From Methanobacteriota archaeon (lineage in GTDB: Archaea > Methanobacteriota > Methanobacteria > Methanobacteriales > Methanobacteriaceae): a stretch of 14,286 bases of DNA. Under the pieces are notes generated by a model that saw nothing but the letters and a program-made list of their open reading frames with translations, was not told where the DNA came from and did no database searches. The translations under genes were made by a program, and so were the position numbers. The first letter of the stretch is position 1. Each line of letters starts with the position of its first letter. This document shows positions 7,266 to 13,929 of the stretch, one piece after another. The stretch lies in the NCBI GenBank assembly GCA_023409695.1, contig JAEYQZ010000208.1, positions 1-14,286 of the forward strand, read 5' to 3'.

Positions 7266-8093
7266 ATGAAAAGAGATGTTATCAAGATTAATGAAGAAAA
7301 ATGTACAGGCTGCGGCGAATGCATTCCAGGATGCCCTGAAGGAGCTTTACAGGTAATTGAAGGAAAGGCAAGACTAATAAGTGATTTATTCTGTGACGGT
7401 TTAGGGGCGTGTATTGGAAACTGCCCTCAAGGAGCTATAGAAATTGAACAAAGAGAAGCTAAGCCTTATGATGAAAATCAGGTTATGGAAAATATAATAA
7501 GGGGAGGGCCCAGTGTCATAATGGCCCATTTAAAGCATCTCTCTGATCACGGCCAGAAAGACCTTCTTAATCAGGCAGTTAATTTTCTAAAAGAAAGAAA
7601 TATTGATATTCCTGACTATGAAAAAGGAGAATCATTTGAATGTGCTTGTCCTGGTTCAATGGCAGTGGATTTAAGTCAAAAAACTGAAACTGAAAATGAA
7701 CCTCAGATAAGGGTTAGCCCTGAACTTAGAAACTGGCCGGTACAGTTACAGCTTTTAAACCCAAATGCGCCTTATTTTAAAAATGCAGACCTTTTGATCT
7801 CGGCAGACTGCGCTCCATTTGCTTATGCTAATTTTCATCAGGAGTTCTTAAAGGATAAGGTTTTAATAATTCTTTGCCCTAAGTTGGATAAGACTATAGA
7901 GATGTATGTAGATAAATTAACTGAAATTTTCCAAAAACAGGATGTAAACTCGATTTCAATAGTACATATGGAAGTCCCATGCTGTTCCGGAATTGAGGTT
8001 ATAGTTAGGAGAGCATTAGAGAAAGCTCAAAAGGACATACCTCTTAAGGATTACACTATTTCTATATCTGGTGAAATAATACAGACAAAATAA
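7266..8093 (+). CDS. Ferredoxin-domain protein with Cys-rich C-terminal domain
   Basis: 275 residues from the preferred ATG at 7266. An upstream in-frame ATG (7248) overlaps the ribosome site GGTGGAG (7252-7258) and is rejected. Residues 1-65 form a two-cluster ferredoxin fold: Cys13, 16, 19 and 23 in CTGCGECIPGCP are a complete [4Fe-4S] motif, but the second motif CDGLGACIGNCP has Cys43, 49 and 53 with Leu46 where a cysteine normally stands. The C-terminal part (about 120-275) has further conserved-looking cysteines: CACPGS (126, 128), SADCAPFAY (182), LCPKLD (204) and VPCCSG (239-240). Proteins of this layout occur in clostridia, deltaproteobacteria and methanogens, annotated only as 4Fe-4S binding proteins. 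It is cytosolic and presumably redox-active, possibly delivering electrons or holding an extra cluster; the partner is unknown. It stands alone with its own promoter and terminator. Confidence 0.8.
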   Translation: MKRDVIKINEEKCTGCGECIPGCPEGALQVIEGKARLISDLFCDGLGACIGNCPQGAIEIEQREAKPYDENQVMENIIRGGPSVIMAHLKHLSDHGQKDLLNQAVNFLKERNIDIPDYEKGESFECACPGSMAVDLSQKTETENEPQIRVSPELRNWPVQLQLLNPNAPYFKNADLLISADCAPFAYANFHQEFLKDKVLIILCPKLDKTIEMYVDKLTEIFQKQDVNSISIVHMEVPCCSGIEVIVRRALEKAQKDIPLKDYTISISGEIIQTK

Positions 8094-8104
8094 AAAATAA
8101 ATGT

Positions 8105-8147
8105 AATTAAGGGATGTTGAAATTAAATCCTTTAATTTTTGGTTTTT
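8105..8147. terminator. Bidirectional hairpin terminator between ferredoxin gene and hisH
   Basis: AATTAAGGGA (8105-8114) pairs with TCCTTTAATT (8128-8137), giving 10 pairs with one G-U across a 13-nt loop. T-tracts follow at 8136-8140 and 8143-8147 for the plus strand; on the minus strand the hairpin is followed by T-rich sequence around 8098-8090. It lies in the 68-bp space between two convergent genes. Confidence 0.55.
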
Positions 8148-8161
8148 AAGAAATAATTTTC

Positions 8162-8767
8162 TTATTTTGATGGAATGGTTTTTACGAAATTTTTTAAAAT
8201 GTTTAAACCAATTTCGCCGCTTTTTTCTGGGTGAAATTGAGTAGCAAATACATTATCTCTGCACACGGCTGCAGTCAAGTCAATTCCGTAGTTAGTAGTT
8301 GCAGCTATTATGTCTTCTTCATCCGGCTTTGCGTAATAGGAGTGGACAAAGTACATATAATCATTTCCAATTCCATCAAGTATTGGACATTCATTTACAA
8401 TTTTCAGGTCATTCCAGCCCATATGTGGTATTTTAAGGCCTTCTTCTGGAATTTTCACTACTTCACCTTTAAATACATCCAGTCCTTTTACTCCTTTATT
8501 TTCCTGGCTTTTTGTAAATAATACCTGTAACCCTAAACAAACTCCTAAAAATGGCTTTCCATTATTTATATGTTCATGGATTATATTTTTGTAGCCTTCA
8601 AGGTGTTCCATGGCAGTTCCAAATGCTCCAACTCCAGGTAAGACCAGTGCATCTGCTTTTTCCATTTCATGGATATCCTGAGACACTAATGTTTCTTCAC
8701 CTATCTTTGTGAATCCATTTTTAATGCTTTTGAGGTTTCCAGATCCATAATTAATTATAACTATCAT
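8162..8767 (-). CDS. hisH: Imidazole glycerol phosphate synthase, glutaminase subunit HisH
   Basis: 201 residues, the usual HisH length. It is a class I (triad) glutamine amidotransferase that releases ammonia from glutamine and channels it to HisF, which forms imidazole glycerol phosphate and AICAR in histidine biosynthesis. Family hallmarks are MIVIINYGSGNLKS at the start, LPGVGAFGTAMEHL (43-56), nucleophile Cys77 in GVCLGLQ, PHMGWND (114-120), and His179 and Glu181 in QFHPEKSG. The sequence looks like the canonical histidine-pathway form rather than the surface-polysaccharide paralogue, though I cannot run a tree. No hisF is in the window, so the partner is encoded elsewhere. The gene begins 32 bp after the nucleotidyltransferase-cupin gene and is probably cotranscribed with it. 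The ribosome site is weak (GGGTAA before the ATG). From memory it equals MTH1524. Confidence 0.93.
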   Translation of the reverse strand: MIVIINYGSGNLKSIKNGFTKIGEETLVSQDIHEMEKADALVLPGVGAFGTAMEHLEGYKNIIHEHINNGKPFLGVCLGLQVLFTKSQENKGVKGLDVFKGEVVKIPEEGLKIPHMGWNDLKIVNECPILDGIGNDYMYFVHSYYAKPDEEDIIAATTNYGIDLTAAVCRDNVFATQFHPEKSGEIGLNILKNFVKTIPSK

Positions 8768-8799
8768 ATTTACCCATTTTTAAATCATTTAAAGAGTAT

Positions 8800-9858
8800 T
8801 TAAGGGGATATTGACTTATCTTGTGCTGCTCTGACATAGAAGTCGTTTACACGTATTGTATCATTTAGATGTGGTGTTGAAACTTCATGTAAAACTGTGT
8901 TTTCCATTGCAACTATTGAATGAGGCCTTCCTGGCTCTATCCTTACGGTATCATTCTTTCCAAAGTATTCTTTCCTGTCTTCAAATTCTATATAACCAGA
9001 ACCGCTTACTATGTACATGGTTTCATCTTTTTCGGCGTGGTAGTGGAAAGAGGTTTGATATCCTTCTCTAATGAATAATTCTTTTGTTAGATATTTTTCT
9101 GTGTAAATAAGGACCTTTTCATAACCCCATGGTTTATCTTCCCTGTTTTTATATTCTTTTCTGATTTGTTCCAGTTCTTTGGAGGTATCAATTGCCATCC
9201 AGAAAAGACCATCTTCTTTGTAGTAACCGAGTTGGTTTTCACTGGCCATCATTGGAAATACAGTTTTTTCAATGTCTCCAATTTCGAAATCTCCGAAATT
9301 AATTTCTCCATTTGAGAAATAAATCCCTCCATTGATGTAATAATCGAGAACAGGTTTTTCTTTGAATGATACCAGTTTATCTCCACTGACTTCAACTATT
9401 CCGTATGGAGAAACCATTTTAGTTATAAACATGGAAAGTGGATAATCAGATTTTGCGCCCTGGTGAATCATTTTCTTGAGATTTAAATCAGCAACTACGT
9501 CTCCATTCCTTATTACGCATTGTTCTTTGTCATTAACATGTTCCATGCCTAATCGTATAGCATTTAAAGTTCCGAGTGGTTCATCTTCAATTACATACTC
9601 AATTTTCATTCCGTTAAAATCATTGCCATACCGTTCTTCGATTTTTTCACTTAAAAATCCAGTTAACAGGAGCACACGATCCACGCCAGCGTTTTTAAAA
9701 TCGAACATCTGCTTATCGAGAATTGTATAGGTATCGTGACCTTCTAAAATTGAATAATCGTATTTAATTTCAACTAATGGCTTTGGAACTTTCTCTGTAA
9801 GCGGTCTTAATCTTTTACCAAAGCCCCCGCAAAGTATCATACCTGCTGTTTTGCTCAT
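8800..9858 (-). CDS. Sugar nucleotidyltransferase fused to a cupin (mannose-1-P guanylyltransferase-like)
   Basis: 352 residues from the ATG at 9858. Residues 1-235 are a nucleotidyltransferase with the signature GGFGKRLRPLTEKVPKP near the start, then EDEPLGTLNAIRLG and RNGDVVADL (catalytic Asp region), and FKEKP plus NGGIYF downstream. Residues about 240-350 are a cupin: KPWGYE, then motif 1 HYHAEKDETMYIVSGSG and motif 2 EPGRPHSIVAMEN. This order resembles type II mannose-6-phosphate isomerase/GDP-mannose pyrophosphorylase, but the cupin is short and the sugar and nucleotide are not determined; thymidylyltransferase annotations of relatives are generic. It should supply an activated sugar for glycoconjugates. 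An in-frame GTG at 9873 is possible, but GGTGAT at 9862-9867 sits directly before the ATG at 9858, and a TATA box at 9893-9902 fits the shorter form. First gene of a likely unit with hisH; from memory MTH1523. Confidence 0.82.
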   Translation of the reverse strand: MSKTAGMILCGGFGKRLRPLTEKVPKPLVEIKYDYSILEGHDTYTILDKQMFDFKNAGVDRVLLLTGFLSEKIEERYGNDFNGMKIEYVIEDEPLGTLNAIRLGMEHVNDKEQCVIRNGDVVADLNLKKMIHQGAKSDYPLSMFITKMVSPYGIVEVSGDKLVSFKEKPVLDYYINGGIYFSNGEINFGDFEIGDIEKTVFPMMASENQLGYYKEDGLFWMAIDTSKELEQIRKEYKNREDKPWGYEKVLIYTEKYLTKELFIREGYQTSFHYHAEKDETMYIVSGSGYIEFEDRKEYFGKNDTVRIEPGRPHSIVAMENTVLHEVSTPHLNDTIRVNDFYVRAAQDKSISP

Positions 9859-9892
9859 TTTATCACCATTCACTTATTAGTATAATATTTTG

Positions 9893-9902
9893 TTTTTATA
9901 AG
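9893..9902 (-). promoter_or_regulatory. TATA box of the nucleotidyltransferase-hisH unit
   Basis: Minus-strand CTTATAAAAA is centred near 9898 and predicts a transcript start near 9873, leaving a leader of about 15 nt with GGTGAT before the ATG at 9858. The remaining spacer up to 9998 is AT-rich and repetitive (TTTGATTAT at about 9948 and 9971). Confidence 0.45.
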
Positions 9903-9998
9903 ATATTAATACTTTATCTTTACTTATTAAGAGTAACTTAATTTAATTTTGATTATCTAAATTTTATCAATTTGATTATATCAATTATAACTTTAAAC

Positions 9999-11069
9999 TT
10001 AACTTAAAATCTCCCTTATAACTTCACCGAAGTCAGATTGTACTATTTTACTGGTACCTAATGTTTTGGCATGTGCATCAAGTTCTGTAACGACGTATTT
10101 GTATCCTATCTTTTTTAAGGGTTCTACCAGTCTGGGACCATCTGTTATTGCAAGGGTATCTGCATCTATGGTTTCTATTGGTACTGCGTGAGGCACTCCT
10201 GCAACAATTACGAAATCGATATTCTTGCCTTTTAGAGCTTCCGCGGCTTTTTCACCAGTTACAGGATATTCATCGAGTCCGCCTGTTATTATATCTATAT
10301 TTATACCATTTTTTTGGAATTCTTCTTTAATATTGGCTGCATGCTGCCTTATTCGTGGGAGTCCAATATTTTCATCAAGATTTGCAATTATAAGTGGTTT
10401 ATTTTCGCTGTTTATTTTCTCAAATGGAATTTTCAGGATATCAGCAAAAAGGTAAGAAGTTTCTTTTTTTGCATTGAGGATAATAGCAGTTTTTGCATTG
10501 TTTTTAAGCTTTTCTATAAGTATATTTGCTATTTCCTGCTTGTCATCACCATAAGATGGGGCTATGTAACCTCCCTGTGCCATCCCGCGGGTTTTTTCAA
10601 TTTCTGTTGCTAGCTTAAGCATTTTGGACTGTCTTTCGCATTCTTCAACAGGTATTATGCCGTCTTTACTTGCAGCTTCCAGCACTGCTATGGCTCCTTC
10701 TGTATTGTCTCCTTCACTTAATCCTCCATGAGATTCTACAGCAAGCACTGTAGCATCTATATTTGCACTTTGAATTGCTTCTTTCAAATCTTCTCCGATT
10801 ATCATACTTGCACAGGTTCCAACAATCCCAACAAGTTTTGGAGAAAACATTGACTCCACTTCTTTTAATGTTTCTTCCAGTTTAGCAGAAGCTCCAAAAA
10901 TAAAGTCATTTTCAGACATTGCAGTGGTTACAACTCTCACGCCATCATTTTCAAGGAGTCTTCCTGTTCTAAAACAGCAGCCGTGGGGGCCGTGAAGTAT
11001 AATAACGTCAGCATTCATGTCTCTTAATGTGTATAATGATGCAGCAATTGGACTTGGTCTTGGATGCAA
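9999..11069 (-). CDS. cfbD: Ni-sirohydrochlorin a,c-diamide reductive cyclase, catalytic subunit CfbD
   Basis: 356 residues from the proposed TTG start. CfbD is a nitrogenase NifD-like protein. With the NifH-like CfbC it performs the ATP-driven reductive cyclisation that turns Ni-sirohydrochlorin a,c-diamide into a seco-F430 intermediate in coenzyme F430 synthesis, in the cytosol. Hallmarks are the N-terminal HPRPSPIAASLYTLRD, the cysteine-bearing loops GPHGCCFRTGRLLEND (Cys31 and 32) and GTCASMIIGED (Cys86), and VESHGGLSEGDNTEG. The start is reassigned: the frame can be extended to a TTG at 11126, but that codon has no ribosome site and lies inside an apparent TATA box (11125-11135). TTG at 11069 is preceded by AGAGGTGA (11074-11081) with 4-nt spacing and begins exactly at the family's conserved HPRPS. 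No cfbC is in the window. From memory MTH1522. Confidence 0.9.
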   Translation of the reverse strand: MHPRPSPIAASLYTLRDMNADVIILHGPHGCCFRTGRLLENDGVRVVTTAMSENDFIFGASAKLEETLKEVESMFSPKLVGIVGTCASMIIGEDLKEAIQSANIDATVLAVESHGGLSEGDNTEGAIAVLEAASKDGIIPVEECERQSKMLKLATEIEKTRGMAQGGYIAPSYGDDKQEIANILIEKLKNNAKTAIILNAKKETSYLFADILKIPFEKINSENKPLIIANLDENIGLPRIRQHAANIKEEFQKNGINIDIITGGLDEYPVTGEKAAEALKGKNIDFVIVAGVPHAVPIETIDADTLAITDGPRLVEPLKKIGYKYVVTELDAHAKTLGTSKIVQSDFGEVIREILS

Positions 11070-11073
11070 TTTT

Positions 11074-11135
11074 TCACCTCTAAAGTAACTGATTTCGTTG
11101 AATATGTATTTTAGTTGCTTTATCAATTTAAATAA
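11074..11135 (-). promoter_or_regulatory. cfbD promoter and start-deciding ribosome site
   Basis: TATA-like TTATTTAAATT at 11125-11135 predicts a transcript start near 11104. AGAGGTGA at 11074-11081 is a near-perfect Shine-Dalgarno sequence 4 nt before the TTG at 11069. Together they argue against translation from 11126. Confidence 0.5.
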
Positions 11136-11339
11136 GCTTAATGTATCTCTGTTTTATGCTAAAATATTAAATCGACTAATATTTTTCACACAATGTTTTT
11201 TCTTTTAAGCCTATATTAACTCTGATAAATATAAGATTTAAGGTGATGAGTAGTATAATAATTATGTATGTTTAATTAATATCTTAATAAATTAAAGTCT
11301 CGAGTTAAAATTTTAGATGAAATGTAATGCTGTGGAGGC

Positions 11340-12077
11340 ATGGTTAGCATAAGCTCTAAATTATTAGTACTGGTTATGATAGCTGCACTATTATGTTTGG
11401 TAATAGTTAATCAGCAGTATGCTCAGGATAATAAGCAGATTACAGAAATTAAAACTCCTCAAGTTTTAGAACCTCAAGTTTTGGGTAGTACCAGTAAAGG
11501 AATAGTAACAAAAAGTGGTCCCTATGGAAATCCAAACTCAACCCGAAAGATTGCTATTATAGTTGGAGTACATCCCCTTGAAGCAAATGCACATAGGGCT
11601 ATCGTAGAATCTATTTTAAATAATTCTAATTCTCTTAACAGCTCATATTATATTTACAGTATTGGTGTTACCGAAGCTGCTGGTGATTATGGGGAAGGAA
11701 GAATAAACGGCCAGCAGCTTGCCAGTAAATATGCAGTTCCTGATATAAAGAAGAATCATTTTCAACTGGTAATAGATGTGCATTCCAATAGGGGTAATGA
11801 TACAGGCTACAAAGAAAATAGATTTTTATCAGTACCGATAAAGTCCAATAAGTCTAAATTAATCGCATCTAAGATTATAAAGGAGATTCAATGGCTTGTT
11901 TATTATATACCTCCCAATGAGAAAGGCCCCAAAAGCCCTAAATACGTAACTATTCCTTTAATTAATTCCAGAATACCTTCAATTGTATATGAAACATATA
12001 TGTATGAACCATATGGAACTACACTGGAACATGCAAATGAATTTATTAAGACTGTAGACAGTATAAAACTGAACTGA
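11340..12077 (+). CDS. Exported M14/AstE-like zinc carboxypeptidase-fold protein
   Basis: 245 residues. Residues about 7-28 form a signal peptide or anchor. A linker to about residue 68 precedes a small hydrolase domain: IAIIVGVHPLEANAHRA supplies a His78-x-x-Glu81 pair, VIDVHSNRG gives His148, and IVYETYMYEPYG gives a candidate catalytic Glu218. Two His and one Glu for zinc plus a late general-base Glu match the M14 carboxypeptidase and succinylglutamate desuccinylase fold. The substrate is unknown; an exported enzyme of this fold could trim wall or surface peptides, which is inference. The start is uncertain: GGAGG (11334-11338) is only 1 nt from the ATG, unusually close, but the next in-frame ATG (codon 13) would destroy the signal peptide. 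It lies between cfbD and sfsA on the opposite strand to cfbD. Confidence 0.65.
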   Translation: MVSISSKLLVLVMIAALLCLVIVNQQYAQDNKQITEIKTPQVLEPQVLGSTSKGIVTKSGPYGNPNSTRKIAIIVGVHPLEANAHRAIVESILNNSNSLNSSYYIYSIGVTEAAGDYGEGRINGQQLASKYAVPDIKKNHFQLVIDVHSNRGNDTGYKENRFLSVPIKSNKSKLIASKIIKEIQWLVYYIPPNEKGPKSPKYVTIPLINSRIPSIVYETYMYEPYGTTLEHANEFIKTVDSIKLN

Positions 12078-12112
12078 CATGTTCAAAGTGGATTTATCTA
12101 AAGCTTTTTTTA

Positions 12113-12123
12113 CTTTAAAATAC
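12113..12123 (+). promoter_or_regulatory. TATA-like box before sfsA
   Basis: CTTTAAAATAC is centred near 12118 and predicts a transcript start near 12143. That leaves a short leader for the ATG at 12156, or about 30 nt for the ATG at 12174. Neither start has a convincing ribosome site. Confidence 0.35.
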
Positions 12124-12155
12124 ATTTATCATTAAGACTCAGTTCTAACTAAAAC

Positions 12156-12884
12156 ATGATCTATGGCAAAACAATGATAATCAAAAATTTAATCACTGGA
12201 AAATTTGTAGATAGGCCAAATAGGTTCACAGTAACATTTCAAAGTGGAGATAAATTAGAAAATGCTCATTTGAGGGATCCTGGAAGACTTAAAGAACTTC
12301 TAACTCCTGGTGTTGATTTACTTTTAAGACATGCATTGAAATTAGGAAATAGAAAGACAAAATATGATGTGATAGGAGTTTTAAAGGGTGATCTTTGGAT
12401 ATTGATAAATTCTGGCTTTCACAATGACATTGCAGCTGATTTAATAGATTCTCAGATAATAGATGAATTTAATGGATACTCTGTCTTAAAAAGGGAATAT
12501 ACTTACGGTAAAAGTAGAATTGACTTCCTTCTGGCGAATGGGGATCAAGAAAAGATGCTTGTTGAAGTTAAAGGCTGTACTTTAGTTGAAGATGGGATGG
12601 CACTATTCCCTGATGCCCCTACTTCAAGGGGTAAAAGACATGTTGAAGAGCTTATGGGAGCTAAAAATGAAGGTTTAAGTGCTTCAGTTCTTTTCCTTAT
12701 ATTTTGTGAAGATGCAGTAGAATTTTCGCCAAACTTTAAGATGGATCCAGATTTTTCAGCATCATTAGAAACAGCTTATCAAAATGGAGTTAATGTAGTT
12801 GCTTATTCATTCAAAAATAATTTAAAAAAAGAAAATTTGGAGATAACTCCCTTTAAAAGAGTTAAATTAAGTCTTAGAATTTAA
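12156..12884 (+). CDS. sfsA: SfsA family protein (nuclease-fold DNA-binding protein)
   Basis: 242 residues, the usual family length. SfsA was named for sugar fermentation stimulation in E. coli. The fold combines an N-terminal OB-like part with a PD-(D/E)xK nuclease-like core, and its physiological role in archaea is unknown. Family motifs seen are DRPNRFTVTF near the start, HLRDPGRLKELLTPG, RKTKYDVIGV, the core SRIDFLL...LVEVKGCTLV with Asp, Glu and Lys in place, and ALFPDAPTSRGKRHVEELMG. All acidic and Lys core residues are present, so the nuclease-like site looks intact. Start choice is between 12156 and 12174 (residue 7); family members usually begin shortly before the RPNRF motif, which fits either. 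Its stop codon overlaps the stop codon of the convergent mthK. From memory MTH1521. Confidence 0.9.
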   Translation: MIYGKTMIIKNLITGKFVDRPNRFTVTFQSGDKLENAHLRDPGRLKELLTPGVDLLLRHALKLGNRKTKYDVIGVLKGDLWILINSGFHNDIAADLIDSQIIDEFNGYSVLKREYTYGKSRIDFLLANGDQEKMLVEVKGCTLVEDGMALFPDAPTSRGKRHVEELMGAKNEGLSASVLFLIFCEDAVEFSPNFKMDPDFSASLETAYQNGVNVVAYSFKNNLKKENLEITPFKRVKLSLRI

Positions 12885-13894
12885 ATAAAACCATCTTTTT
12901 CAAGTTTTTCAAATTCTTCCGGCTTTCCAATTCCAAGTATAATATCTCCTGCTTCTATTATGTAATCTCTAGGAGGATCTATGGTTAAATTCCCCTCCTT
13001 TCCTATACCTACCAGTACAACTCCTGTTCTATGATGTATATCTGCTTCTTCTACAGATTTGCCATCAAAATAACTGTTTGGAGATATTTTGACCTCTTTT
13101 ATTTCCCTGTTTTTATGCTCTGCAAGGACTTCCTGGACAAACATGGCCTCGTATCCTTCATCAATACTTTTCTGCATGAGTCTTCCAGAGATTACAAAAG
13201 GAGATATAACCTGAGTCGCACCTGCAAGCTGGATCTGTTCTATATTTTCGTAGCGCTGAACCTCTGCAATTATTCTAACATTTTGATCTAATTTGCGAAT
13301 GCTTAATATACAGTGGATCGTTTGTGAATCAGATTCCATATCTACAATTATGGCCTTAGCTCCAACTACATTGGCTTTTTCAAGGTCCTCGACGCGTGTA
13401 GGGTCTCCATGTACAAATGAGGCTCCACTTTTCAATGCTTTTTTCTTTATCTCTTCATTTTCGTCAACTACAAAAACTGCATTATCTTTTCCAATTTCTC
13501 TGATACATTCTGCTGTACTTTCAGTCCACCCGCATATTACAACGTGCTGTGATCTTTTCACTTTAATCAGCCCCATTAACTTCAGCTGCTGTCTCTCAAC
13601 TAGAGTTTCAACAACTTCTCCAACTGCAATTGCAAAACTTCCAATACCTAATACTATCAATGAGATAGCGAAATACATCCCTAACGGAGTTTTAGGACTG
13701 TAATCCCCATATCCTACAGTCCCTATGGTAACAAAGGTCCAGTATAATGACACAGTCCATGTCTGGTTTTCTATTAGGTGAAATCCAATTACTCCATAGG
13801 CAATCACTATAAATATCCATATTAAAATACGGGTCATACGTAGTTTAATCAAATTAGGGACGTGCTTTCTTAATATTTCTATTATTACTACCAT
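12881..13894 (-). CDS. mthK: Calcium-gated potassium channel, MthK orthologue
   Basis: 337 residues, against 336 for M. thermautotrophicus MthK, which I align from memory. The pore domain (1-98) has two membrane segments, about 21-41 and 71-96, around the filter TVGYGD (59-64). The RCK domain (from about 115) starts with the Rossmann-like HVVICGW and includes HGDPTRVEDLEKANV. Gating hinge Gly83, pore-lining Ala88 and internal Met107 (which gives the soluble RCK form in MthK) are all conserved. A one-residue insertion before 145 shifts later numbering by one. Of the MthK calcium ligands Asp184, Glu210 and Glu212, the first two are kept (Asp185, Glu211) but the third is Gln213 (codon CAG, 13258-13256). 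MthK Glu92 is Gly here, with Glu93 next. AAGGTAATC precedes the ATG. It should act at the cytoplasmic membrane in K+ conduction. Confidence 0.95.
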   Translation of the reverse strand: MVVIIEILRKHVPNLIKLRMTRILIWIFIVIAYGVIGFHLIENQTWTVSLYWTFVTIGTVGYGDYSPKTPLGMYFAISLIVLGIGSFAIAVGEVVETLVERQQLKLMGLIKVKRSQHVVICGWTESTAECIREIGKDNAVFVVDENEEIKKKALKSGASFVHGDPTRVEDLEKANVVGAKAIIVDMESDSQTIHCILSIRKLDQNVRIIAEVQRYENIEQIQLAGATQVISPFVISGRLMQKSIDEGYEAMFVQEVLAEHKNREIKEVKISPNSYFDGKSVEEADIHHRTGVVLVGIGKEGNLTIDPPRDYIIEAGDIILGIGKPEEFEKLEKDGFI

Positions 13895-13929
13895 TTAGAT
13901 TACCTTAAAACTATTATATTTGATTTAAG

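Noticed and set aside
9948..9979. TTTGATTAT repeated 23 bp apart downstream of cfbD
   Set aside because: Short, AT-only context, and not placed at a promoter; not distinguishable from chance.
11243..11249. GTGATGA, a possible C box of a C/D box guide RNA
   Set aside because: No CTGA D box or paired C'/D' boxes follow within the expected distance.
13293..13703. 136-codon open frame on the plus strand
   Set aside because: Antisense to mthK, whose protein is unmistakable; the Ser/Thr/Pro-rich translation is typical of a shadow frame.
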